This document shows, piece by piece, positions 7,154-14,441 of a DNA stretch of 30,247 nucleotides (positions within the stretch are counted from its first letter, which is position 1; every line of letters begins with the position of its first letter). The notes under the pieces were generated by a model. That model did not search any database. It was not told the DNA's origin and saw nothing but the letters and a program-made list of their open reading frames with translations. The position numbers and the translations under genes are program-made. The stretch lies in IMG/VR virus record IMGVR_UViG_3300020396_000025, positions 1 to 30,247 of that record, one strand, 5' to 3'. The DNA comes from a virus.

Positions 7154-8083
7154 ATGAGACTTAGAACACTATTAAATAAAACACAAGGGGACGGCAAATA
7201 TATTTTTGCACAACCTACTATGATCTTTAGAAATAAAGATGATAATAGTAGCTCACGCTTACATGTCGTTAGAGAAGATGAGGTTACAAGACCTGACTTA
7301 ATTGCATTAGAGCATTATGGAGACCAAACTAAAACAGATTTAATCTTAAAATGGAATGGTATCTCTGATCCTTTTTCTTTACAACCTGGAGATGAATTAA
7401 TTATACCACCATCCGGTGTTGCATATAATAAATTAGAAAGACCGGCTGCTTCTGAAGACAATAAGATTAAAAATCAGTTCTTACAGAGTAAAAGGTTTAC
7501 TAAGAAAGATCAAAGAAGGTTAGATGCTTTAAAGAAGAAATATAATAAAGAAGTATTACTACCTCCTAATGTTATTCCAGTAGGTCAAAAGAACTATAAG
7601 TTTGATAAAGACGGTAATATTATATTTGGAGCACAAGCACAAAACGGAGAGGTTAACGGTTCAAGTAATACAAATGGTGGATTTGGATCTGGTGGAGGCT
7701 CGGGTAATGGTACTGGCTCCGGCGGTAGTGATGCTGTAGTTGACGCAATATTTGATGATCTAGGACAAGATTTAAGAGATAGTATTTTGGCAGCGCAAGG
7801 TAGTGGTGGATCAGGATCAGGATCTGGAGGCTCTGGAAACGGAAGTGGAAAGGACTTGACTGAGAATCAATTAGAGAATAATTTAAATAACGGTGTCGGT
7901 AAAGGTAGAGAAACAAATTCATCTGGAAAAGGTGCTGGAAACGGAAGTGGAAGTGGAAACGGAAGTGGAAGCGGTGGAGGTACTAACGCAAATTCGAACG
8001 GAACAAATAGTAATTCGAGCTCATCTCCTCAGGGTAGTAGTAATGCCGATGGTGTTGCTAATGATGGAGCTCCTTGTAATTAA
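7154..8083 (+). CDS. Baseplate wedge protein gp53-like with LysM-like domain and Gly/Ser-rich tail
   Basis: The first 95 residues match the gp53 pattern: RPDLIALEHYGDQTKTDLIL (46-65), then WNGISDPFSLQPGDELIIPP (67-86), a LysM-like ending. T4 gp53 has a LysM-like fold and clamps the inner baseplate ring around the hub, so this role is inferred here. Residues 100-135 are strongly basic. From about 167 to 309 the protein is a low-complexity Gly/Ser/Asn tail interrupted by a short helix (DAVVDAIFDDLGQDLRDSIL, 193-212), which is much longer than gp53 needs. It starts one base after the preceding stop and ends in APCN. The tail could be a flexible linker, an extension filling the baseplate, or an expanded repeat tract. 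Confidence 0.7.
   Translation: MRLRTLLNKTQGDGKYIFAQPTMIFRNKDDNSSSRLHVVREDEVTRPDLIALEHYGDQTKTDLILKWNGISDPFSLQPGDELIIPPSGVAYNKLERPAASEDNKIKNQFLQSKRFTKKDQRRLDALKKKYNKEVLLPPNVIPVGQKNYKFDKDGNIIFGAQAQNGEVNGSSNTNGGFGSGGGSGNGTGSGGSDAVVDAIFDDLGQDLRDSILAAQGSGGSGSGSGGSGNGSGKDLTENQLENNLNNGVGKGRETNSSGKGAGNGSGSGNGSGSGGGTNANSNGTNSNSSSSPQGSSNADGVANDGAPCN
7937..7972 (+). repeat. 18-base tandem repeat, two units, in Gly/Ser-rich tail
   Basis: Two adjacent 18-base units (GGAAACGGAAGTGGAAGT) differ only at the last base, and a third partial copy lies at 7835-7851. They encode GNGSGS repeats. Such tandem units expand and contract by slipped replication, so tail length may vary between relatives. Confidence 0.75.
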
Positions 8084-8092
8084 CACTAAAGG

Positions 8093-9607
8093 ATGGAATT
8101 AGAAAATCACATTTTAGCGGTTGTAGAACCGGCAATACTCCCAACAGAAATTAAGATGGATGCTCTGTCTGAAGAATCCGGTGATAATGTAGATAAACAA
8201 TCAAAAGAGGTTGGTGCATTTGAACCTTTTATATTATGTAATGGCGTCCAGGTTACATCCAATGAAATAGATTCATTAAATTTAGAATTAGATGGTAAAG
8301 TACCTAGATGTAATATATCTTTTAATGATGCACATGGAGCATTCAAGGTAGATTCAATGCCAAGGGATGGAGATTTCTTTACAATTCTCTTAAACTCAAA
8401 ACACCAAGAGACTTTTAAATCTATTCACATGGATTTTGATATTGTAGAAGTTCAAACTGAAGCAGATAATCCTAATACCCCAGGAGGTAGTTTAATTTCA
8501 TTAAATGGAGTTTGTAAAGTACCTAGGCTTTATGCTGAAGATTGTCAAATATTAGATTCTGATACGGCATTAAATCATTTAGAAACTGTGGCAAGAGAAT
8601 TAGAACTAGGCCTTGCAACTAATATTGACGCAACAGACGATGCTCAAGCTAGAATACAGGCTTATACTACATATTTTTCTTTTATTAAATCAATAGTGGA
8701 TGACTCTTATGTTTCAGACGATGCATTTGTAAAGTTTTATATAGATCAATATTATTACGTTAATTTTATAGACATTAATAAAATCTTTAATTCACCTAGC
8801 CCAAAGATAGATGAAGTTATGACAGTTTTAACTGGATTCGCAGAATCTGAAAGTAAGAAAAAAGGAAGAGAAGATGCTACAGATTCTGATAATATCGAAG
8901 TACCTTTATTATTAACTAACCATACAGATTTATCAGGCCTATCGTGTCATGTTGAATCTTATGAATTAATAAACAACTCAAATCAAATTAGCCTTGAAGG
9001 AGGCTATGCTAGAACATGTCAGATTTATGATAATAATTCTGAAGGTGGAGATAGATTTCAAGAGTTTACAATTGAGCCCTTAGTAACGGAAGAGTTATCT
9101 GAACTTGATGAACCTTTAAGAGGTAATAGAAAAGATGAGAGATATAAAGATCAGGTTAAGTTTAAATACATGGGTAGACAGAATGCTGGAGATGATGGAT
9201 TAGGTAATACACATTCAAATGCAATATTTACTAAACTACATGACGCACAAAATAACATGGAGATAGAAAAGATGAAGTTAAAAGTTAATGTAATTGGCTT
9301 TAATCCAGCAATCTATAAGTTTTGTAAAGTGCCAGTAATAATGTATCATTATGACGGAGTAAAGATCGAGGCTGAGCAAAAGGCGGATCAAAAGAGAGAA
9401 GAAGCTGGATTAACTGAAAGACCTATGAAAGCCGGTAAACCTAATGAAGATTTAAATGAAATTACTCAGATGATGGATAAATTTATATCAGGGTATTATA
9501 TAGTAGAAAATATTAATTACAGATACGATGCCGAATCGGCAATCACTACAGAACTAACTCTAATTAGAAGAGAGTGGCCAAGTAGATCTGCTAATTTAGC
9601 AGAATAA
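8093..9607 (+). CDS. Baseplate central hub protein (gp27/gpD-like)
   Basis: A 504-residue protein consistent with the hub of a contractile tail, which forms the trimeric ring between spike and tube. Residues about 42-145 look like the first hub barrel (PFILCNGVQVTSNEIDSLNL, then VPRCNISFNDAHG and a FDIVEVQT strand). The last part, ISGYYIVENINYRYDAESAI followed by LTLIRREWP (about 464-498), has the pattern that ends many gp27/gpD hub proteins. An acidic, helical insert (about 150-270) separates the barrels. The gene lies between gp53-like and tail-tube-junction genes and three genes upstream of the OB-fold spike, its expected partner. The start at 8093 is nine bases after the previous stop, with AAAGG close to the ATG. 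Exact homology to T4 gp27 would need structure-based comparison. Confidence 0.6.
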   Translation: MELENHILAVVEPAILPTEIKMDALSEESGDNVDKQSKEVGAFEPFILCNGVQVTSNEIDSLNLELDGKVPRCNISFNDAHGAFKVDSMPRDGDFFTILLNSKHQETFKSIHMDFDIVEVQTEADNPNTPGGSLISLNGVCKVPRLYAEDCQILDSDTALNHLETVARELELGLATNIDATDDAQARIQAYTTYFSFIKSIVDDSYVSDDAFVKFYIDQYYYVNFIDINKIFNSPSPKIDEVMTVLTGFAESESKKKGREDATDSDNIEVPLLLTNHTDLSGLSCHVESYELINNSNQISLEGGYARTCQIYDNNSEGGDRFQEFTIEPLVTEELSELDEPLRGNRKDERYKDQVKFKYMGRQNAGDDGLGNTHSNAIFTKLHDAQNNMEIEKMKLKVNVIGFNPAIYKFCKVPVIMYHYDGVKIEAEQKADQKREEAGLTERPMKAGKPNEDLNEITQMMDKFISGYYIVENINYRYDAESAITTELTLIRREWPSRSANLAE

Positions 9608-9630
9608 AATAAAAGCAGGATAAATAACTT

Positions 9631-11184
9631 ATGGCTGAAAGAGATAACGGTAGAAATGCATTTAGAAAAGGAGCGAGAACACGCAAGATCCATGAGGATC
9701 CTACGTACTTATCTTTTATGCTTCTATTTCATAGTGACGATAAGTCTGAGGTCGCACATTCTCCTTTAATGAATGGCGAGGCACTTAGTTATTTAAGAAA
9801 TGTTGTTAGAACAGACCTAGGTGACATATATGCTGAAAATTTAGAAAACTTTAAAAGAGTATTATTAAAGGTTAACAGAGAGATGCCTTGGTTTTGGCAA
9901 GGTCTAAAAGGTATTGAGACTGCAATGACTTATGGCGATATGAAAGAGCCGTGGAGAGGTGCTGAAAAACCTATGTTAGAAATTGAATGTTTAGAAGAGA
10001 ATGTAGAATTAACTGCAATCGGCCTTATGGAATTATATAGAAATTCCTGTTTTGATTTACAGAGATTTGTAGAAGTAGTTCCTAAAAACTTAAGAGAGTT
10101 TTCAATGGACATTTATTTGTCAGAGGTGAGAACTTTCCAAAAAGATACTGATGCTAGAAACTTAGGGATTACAGATAACCCAGATTCTAGGATTAATTCA
10201 ACTGGATCAGATGCTAAAACTGTAAAAGACATCCACCCTGTATTTAAATCAAATGATACAATGCCAGGTTCCAATTTAAAGGGTACTGCAGACTCTAGGC
10301 CATTCGTAGCATTAAGGTTTACACATTGTGAGTTTGATATGGACTCAGTTGCAGATTATTTTGCAGATATGAGTAAAAACCCAGAAATGAAAAGACCATC
10401 ACTTAAAATAAAGTGGGGGACTTGTGTACCTTTAGCCTCAAGATTAGGTCCTAATATGTTTAGTGATAACAGGGATGCGAATACTATTAACAGAACAGAG
10501 CCTGTAAATGCTGCGACAGATCCTAATCAAATGCCATTAAATACAGTCAATCCTAAAGCTCAACAAAATGTTAGCTCGATGGATTCATTAAGTAATGTAC
10601 ACGATGGAACTGATCCTAGAGCAGAATCGATAACAGATAGAAAGAAGATTGGACTTGGAGATTTAGCTAAAGATACTTTAGGTAGTATTGCAGATGATAT
10701 TAAAGATACTGCAGAAGGTTTAGTATCTGGAGTGACAAACGCAATTGATAGTTTTAGTTTACAACCAAATGGAATCGGTAACGTACATGGTACAAAAATC
10801 GGTGGATTTGCAGGCACTTTATTAGATAATGCTGTCGGAAACTTAACTGGTAAATTATTACTTGATAATGTACATGGAGCCGGAGGGCTAGGCAGTATAC
10901 AAGATGCTATAAACGGTGGTTTAATTAATGCCGTTGGTAATTTAATACAGGGACAACTTAATAGCGGTGGAAGTGCTGCAAGTGCGCTTGGCGGCGGAGG
11001 TTCTGGTATTGGTGATCAGGTCCATGATATAGGAGTTGATAGTTCACCAGATGGTAATCTAGGTAATGCTAAAGTACACGATCCAGTTACTCCAACACCA
11101 GAAGGTCCTTTAAATCAAAGAATTCACCCACCAGGAGTTGATTCTACTCCAGATGGAAACTTAAACAATAACGTACATGAATAA
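9631..11184 (+). CDS. Baseplate/tail-tube junction protein (gp54/gp48-like) with repeated [IV]H motif tail
   Basis: A 517-residue protein. Residues 20-270 fit a tail-tube-like domain: KIHEDPTYLSFMLLF (19-33), MPWFWQGLKGIETAMTYGD (85-103), then LEIECLEENVELTAIGLMEL (116-135), FDLQRFVEVVPKNLREFSMD (141-160) and IYLSEVR. Contractile-tail initiators such as gp48 and gp54 show this 'diagonal of hydrophobics, then FxMDIYLSEVR' pattern. After about 300 the protein becomes Asn/Gly/Asp-rich with amphipathic helices and at least seven [N/Q/K/R][V/I]H copies (323, 385, 414, 464, 482, 498, 515), two of them inside near-repeats of GVDSxPDGNL. The gene follows the hub gene by 23 bases (with a weak AGGA) and overlaps the spike gene by eight bases. 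The tail may contact the spike, tape measure or hub; this is inference. Confidence 0.58.
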   Translation: MAERDNGRNAFRKGARTRKIHEDPTYLSFMLLFHSDDKSEVAHSPLMNGEALSYLRNVVRTDLGDIYAENLENFKRVLLKVNREMPWFWQGLKGIETAMTYGDMKEPWRGAEKPMLEIECLEENVELTAIGLMELYRNSCFDLQRFVEVVPKNLREFSMDIYLSEVRTFQKDTDARNLGITDNPDSRINSTGSDAKTVKDIHPVFKSNDTMPGSNLKGTADSRPFVALRFTHCEFDMDSVADYFADMSKNPEMKRPSLKIKWGTCVPLASRLGPNMFSDNRDANTINRTEPVNAATDPNQMPLNTVNPKAQQNVSSMDSLSNVHDGTDPRAESITDRKKIGLGDLAKDTLGSIADDIKDTAEGLVSGVTNAIDSFSLQPNGIGNVHGTKIGGFAGTLLDNAVGNLTGKLLLDNVHGAGGLGSIQDAINGGLINAVGNLIQGQLNSGGSAASALGGGGSGIGDQVHDIGVDSSPDGNLGNAKVHDPVTPTPEGPLNQRIHPPGVDSTPDGNLNNNVHE

Positions 11185-11893
11185 TAATGAACTTTTTGCT
11201 GATAATTTACGAGAAACACACTGGCTCGGAGAAGTAGTTATTAATGAAGATCCACTTCTACAAGGTAGAGTGCGTGTAAAAGTTTTCGGTAAATTTGATA
11301 AATTAACAGATGATGCTATTCCATGGGCAACTCCTATGAATAGAGATCAAGTCGGTTCACATGCAGTTCCTAGAGTTGGAGATATTGTTGCAGTCCGTTT
11401 TGATAATGGTAACATCTATCACCCAGAATATTGGTTTCAAGTAGACCAAAATGATGATTTAAAAGGAGACATCTTAGAAGCATCTGATGCACCGCATGAT
11501 GTTATTTCATTAGTATATGATGCAGAAAGAAATGTAAGAATTTACCACTCACCAGAAGATGGCCTGGTCATTACAAGAGGCGAGGGTAAAAAAGAGAGAC
11601 CTATCATTCAATTAGACGAAGAAGGAATTATTAAGATTTCAACTGATAATAAGATCTTTATGGATTGTGGAGATATATTTGTATCTAATACAGGAGAAGG
11701 CGGAGCAGATGAAACTGAACCAGCTGTAAGAGGACAGTCTTTACAAGATTGGTTACAAGCCTTATTAGATGATTACAATGCACATATACATCCAACAGGA
11801 GTTGGACCATCAGGTCCACCAATGCCTCCTACGCCAGCAACTGTAGCAAAATTATCTAGTACACATATTAAGTATCAACAAAAGAATAAGTAA
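11177..11893 (+). CDS. Baseplate spike protein with OB-fold (gp5/gpV-like), no lysozyme domain
   Basis: A 238-residue spike protein. Residues 15-90 fit the OB-fold of gp5/gpV spikes: HWLGEVVINEDPLLQGRVRV, IPWATPM (48-54) and VPRVGDIVAVRFDNGNIYHP (64-83), ending in EYW. Residues 105-172 alternate short strands (VRIYHSPEDGLVITRG, PIIQLDEEGIIKISTD) as in a small triple-stranded beta stalk. The C-terminus has NAHIHPTGVGPSGPPMPP (201-218), a pattern that often ends these spikes. T4 gp5 carries a lysozyme domain; this protein is too short for one, so cell-wall digestion must come from elsewhere. It would sit under the hub as a trimer and pierce the outer membrane. It overlaps the upstream gene by eight bases. 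Confidence 0.8.
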   Translation: MNNNELFADNLRETHWLGEVVINEDPLLQGRVRVKVFGKFDKLTDDAIPWATPMNRDQVGSHAVPRVGDIVAVRFDNGNIYHPEYWFQVDQNDDLKGDILEASDAPHDVISLVYDAERNVRIYHSPEDGLVITRGEGKKERPIIQLDEEGIIKISTDNKIFMDCGDIFVSNTGEGGADETEPAVRGQSLQDWLQALLDDYNAHIHPTGVGPSGPPMPPTPATVAKLSSTHIKYQQKNK

Positions 11894-11895
11894 CT

Positions 11896-13818
11896 ATGCC
11901 TGCACTGTGGCCCAAATTTATTCCTGACCTAGCTAATACAATAATGAGCCAGCAGTTTACCAAACCTGGTGGAGCGATACTTTCTTATCCGCTACCAAAG
12001 GTTGGAACTGATCAAGTGCCTATCTTTCCCCCATCTGGAGATTTAATAAAATCTATTGCTCCTGGAAATCCTATTAATGCACAACTAACTACTAATCCTG
12101 CTGGAATGATAAATGCGATTAATCTTGCACCACTAAGCGGGCGTTATGATTTTGGTAAAGCAGTTGCTCAGCATTATATTGATGCAGTAAAAGGGGCTCC
12201 AAAAGCACAAACACCATTTGGTGCGTTTCATGAAAATAACGGTCTTGCTGAATTAATTTTAAAAGAGGGTTATGGTATTGCATTCGAAAGATTATTAAAA
12301 GAGGGAGACATACCCTTAATGGACCAGTACGATGAAGATGGTAATTTAACTGAGATGGGTAAAGAATCCCATCCAGCATACGCTGATTTCTGTCCAGATG
12401 TGGCAGCTCCGCCAACTGAAGAAGAACTTGAGGAGGAACGAAAAAAGAATGCATTAGCATTTAATAAATTCGTGGATGAACAAAAGTCTGAGTATAATTT
12501 ACGTAAATTTAAGTTTTATCAATTTCCATGTCTACTAGGCACAGAGACCCAAGAAGAATTAGAGATTATCTTTGCTACTAGAATTTTACTGGGATATGAG
12601 TTTATGAATACGAAAGCTAAGAGGTGGGATTACTTTACATGGGCATGTCATTTAGGAAAAGAGAGTTATGAACTGCGTTACAATGGAAATCAAAGATACC
12701 AAAATATTAGCCCTAGAGTTAGAACGGATATTACAAACGCAGGATATGATTGGAAGAAATTAGCTGATCAGGTTTCTAGATATGTAAAACGTGCGTTGTT
12801 AGAGGCACATCCAGCAAAAACCGGAATACTTGGAACGCCTGAAAATGATGGGTATATGTTTGGCTTTAATTCTGCAACAAAGAAAAGGTTTTATAGAGAC
12901 CCTACGAAACCAATTCAATATCCTACATTAAAGGATCGATCAGGTAAAGGAATATCTCCAGACTTTTGTCCTATTAATCAATATAAAATACAAGTACCTT
13001 ATGACTTTGAGGAAGATAGCCAAAGGCCTAAGATCCTAACATCTAATGTAGTGGCAACATTTACATATTATCCCAATAAAAGAACTGGTGGCCTCCCGTA
13101 TGTTGGCGATATTAATAAAGTTATATTTGGTCGAGGAAGTTTCGATACCGCCGGTGGTGGTGAAAATAAGTATATAAAGACTACAAGCTGGGTTAAAAAT
13201 AAATACGAAGAGTTTGAGTGGGAAAAACATTGGATAAAAGTACCTGAAGCAAAATTAAGAGCAGCCTCTACAAAACCAGACGCTCAAGCAGAATTCTTTA
13301 AGATCGATCCTAAACCAGAAGGTACTCTATTTAAATTTGAATTCTATAAAGCTAAATGTGCTAAAAATGCAGCAGCAGGATGTGAAGAGGATGCAGCAGT
13401 GGTTGATTTCCCATTTGCACCAAGTGGAACTACGCCTGGTGGTAAATCTTTTAGTGGAGATCCGTATGAGATGATGGCAAAGGTAACAATAGCATATTGG
13501 TATGCTTGTATTGTCAAACCATTCGGACCAATGCCTGCAGCTTTACCTGCAATGATTAACGCTCCATTAGGAGGTCTTTATATTCCGATCTATTATGGAA
13601 GTGCAAATAGACTTGCAAATCATTTAAGAAAGGCTTGGGCTACAGGTAAGACTTTTGATAAAGTGCCGATTACACAACCGCCAGCATTTGCAACAGCAAC
13701 AGCAGTTGCAGGAGCGTATGCCCTACATCTGCTTGAATTTAAACTATTATATCTTGGTGGTATTCCAACGCCAGTCGGTCCAATTCCGATGGTTGGTTTC
13801 GTACCAGTGGTATTTTAA
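11896..13818 (+). CDS. Unrecognised virion-associated protein, 640 aa
   Basis: I do not recognise this protein. It begins two bases after the spike stop and ends the plus-strand baseplate run, so a structural or spike-associated role is likely. The N-terminal 80 residues are Pro-rich (FTKPGGAILSYPLPKVGTD). An acidic helical patch follows at about 170-200 (PTEEELEEERKKNALAFN). The middle is mixed, with DFCP occurring twice (about 164 and 355) and several other Cys. Residues about 525-600 form a hydrophobic Ala/Pro/Gly region (APLGGLYIPIYYGS), and the last 25 residues are very hydrophobic and Pro/Gly-rich, ending in GFVPVVF. No catalytic motif is evident. Alternatives are a baseplate hub accessory, a spike-tip partner or a cell-envelope-acting factor. 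Confidence 0.6.
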   Translation: MPALWPKFIPDLANTIMSQQFTKPGGAILSYPLPKVGTDQVPIFPPSGDLIKSIAPGNPINAQLTTNPAGMINAINLAPLSGRYDFGKAVAQHYIDAVKGAPKAQTPFGAFHENNGLAELILKEGYGIAFERLLKEGDIPLMDQYDEDGNLTEMGKESHPAYADFCPDVAAPPTEEELEEERKKNALAFNKFVDEQKSEYNLRKFKFYQFPCLLGTETQEELEIIFATRILLGYEFMNTKAKRWDYFTWACHLGKESYELRYNGNQRYQNISPRVRTDITNAGYDWKKLADQVSRYVKRALLEAHPAKTGILGTPENDGYMFGFNSATKKRFYRDPTKPIQYPTLKDRSGKGISPDFCPINQYKIQVPYDFEEDSQRPKILTSNVVATFTYYPNKRTGGLPYVGDINKVIFGRGSFDTAGGGENKYIKTTSWVKNKYEEFEWEKHWIKVPEAKLRAASTKPDAQAEFFKIDPKPEGTLFKFEFYKAKCAKNAAAGCEEDAAVVDFPFAPSGTTPGGKSFSGDPYEMMAKVTIAYWYACIVKPFGPMPAALPAMINAPLGGLYIPIYYGSANRLANHLRKAWATGKTFDKVPITQPPAFATATAVAGAYALHLLEFKLLYLGGIPTPVGPIPMVGFVPVVF

Positions 13819-14234
13819 CCCCAGTCTTTTTCGAAGGTATACCAATGGTCTGCGGACGCACAGTCCCTAAGAGCATCTAATACCATATAAACCTTTTCTT
13901 CCATAGTTAACATCGGTAGAATGGCTCCTATGTGCATCTCGAGTAATTCACTGTTTGGCATATACTCTGCGGAATGTCTTGCAATTCCAGTGATAAGTCT
14001 ATAAGCATTATCTTCTACAGTTGAAAACCTAGTACCCGCATGGTAACCTAAAGATCCGTCTCTGCCAGTTTCTTTACTATGCTTAATCATCTTGTCCCAA
14101 AGTTTGTCGCCGAGTAGATCTCTAACGTCTTGGCAAATTTCTTGAATAGCGTCTTTGTGTTTAAGAACAGCCTGGTAGCCATGGCCACCAACACCATTAC
14201 ATTCTATATTTTTGTAGTTAAATTGATTTGTCAT
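13815..14234 (-). CDS. Orphan minus-strand hypothetical protein, 139 aa
   Basis: This is the only convincing gene on the minus strand. It reads from 14234 down to 13815, and its stop overlaps the stop of the 640-residue gene by three bases, so the two transcripts converge without space for a separate terminator. The protein is soluble and mostly helical (KHKDAIQEICQDVRDLLGDK, YRLITGIARHSAEYM, LRDCASADHWYTF), with a Gly/His-rich start (GVGGHGYQ). I cannot assign a family. The leader ATTAAAAATAAATAAAAT before the ATG matches other starts here. Its codons look somewhat richer in G and C than the neighbours, so it may be a later acquisition (a 'moron'-type gene). The opposite strand has no competing gene. 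Confidence 0.65.
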   Translation of the reverse strand: MTNQFNYKNIECNGVGGHGYQAVLKHKDAIQEICQDVRDLLGDKLWDKMIKHSKETGRDGSLGYHAGTRFSTVEDNAYRLITGIARHSAEYMPNSELLEMHIGAILPMLTMEEKVYMVLDALRDCASADHWYTFEKDWG

Positions 14235-14255
14235 ATTTTATTTATTTTTAATTAC

Positions 14256-14303
14256 AGTACTAATATACGAAAAATAATTGACATAAAAAAATTATTTAGT
14301 ACT
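14256..14303. repeat. Inverted repeat AGTACTAA ... TTAGTACT
   Basis: Perfect eight-base arms (14256-14263 and 14296-14303) are separated by 32 bases, with further ATAATT/AATTAT complementarity inside. It lies between two divergent genes and could be an operator or a hairpin. In such AT-rich DNA, chance is a real alternative. Confidence 0.35.
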
Positions 14304-14310
14304 TATTTTG
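14278..14310 (+). promoter_or_regulatory. Candidate host-type promoter (TTGACA ... TATTTTG)
   Basis: TTGACA at 14278-14283 is followed 20 bases later by TATTTTG (14304-14310). This approximates the Bacteroidota pattern of a TTG element near -33 and TAnnTTTG near -7, although the -7 box is one base short. It would give the S1-like gene a long leader of about 120 bases. The match is inexact. Confidence 0.3.
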
Positions 14311-14403
14311 TATAAAAAGCCAACTTTTTTGAGTTAGATAGATAACTTATATGAAACCTAAAAATTAGCCAGAACACACATGGATAAAAAGCAAGGTTAA
14401 GTA

Positions 14404-14413
14404 GATATATAAT
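14404..14413 (+). promoter_or_regulatory. Candidate late promoter (GATATATAAT)
   Basis: Shares the GATATATA core with elements at 5297 and 15755, and lies 28 bases before the ATG of the S1-like gene. The spacing is similar to the other two sites. It may be the phage late promoter for this gene. Confidence 0.38.
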
Positions 14414-14441
14414 ATGTTAATACCTTTTAAATAAAAAATAA

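Larger units (their letters stand above)
14235..14441. other. Divergent intergenic region, 207 bp
   Basis: This is the largest gene-free stretch in the window. It separates the start of the minus-strand gene from the start of the S1-like gene, so it should carry divergent promoters. It is very AT-rich, with an inverted repeat at 14256-14303, a host-like TTGACA element at 14278, TATATTA toward the minus gene (14261-14267 read in reverse) and the GATATATAAT element at 14404. Only trivial reading frames of a few codons occur (for example an ATG near 14379 with six codons). Confidence 0.6.

Noticed and set aside
7653-7922. Minus-strand frame opposite the Gly/Ser-rich tail
   Set aside because: Repetitive GGN/AGN codons on the plus strand leave the complement open by composition alone.
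7820-7985. Possible CRISPR-like or minisatellite array from the repeated GGAAACGGAAGTGG units
   Set aside because: Units are short, adjacent and in frame with Gly/Ser codons, with no spacers.
12119-12460. 113-codon minus-strand frame within the 640-residue gene
   Set aside because: It is fully contained in a longer gene with good context and has a composition biased to Leu, Gln and His, as expected for a shadow.
14316-14400. Possible small RNA or intrinsic terminator around AACTTTTTTGAGTT in the divergent region
   Set aside because: Stem of only four bases with a T-run in the loop; too weak to support.
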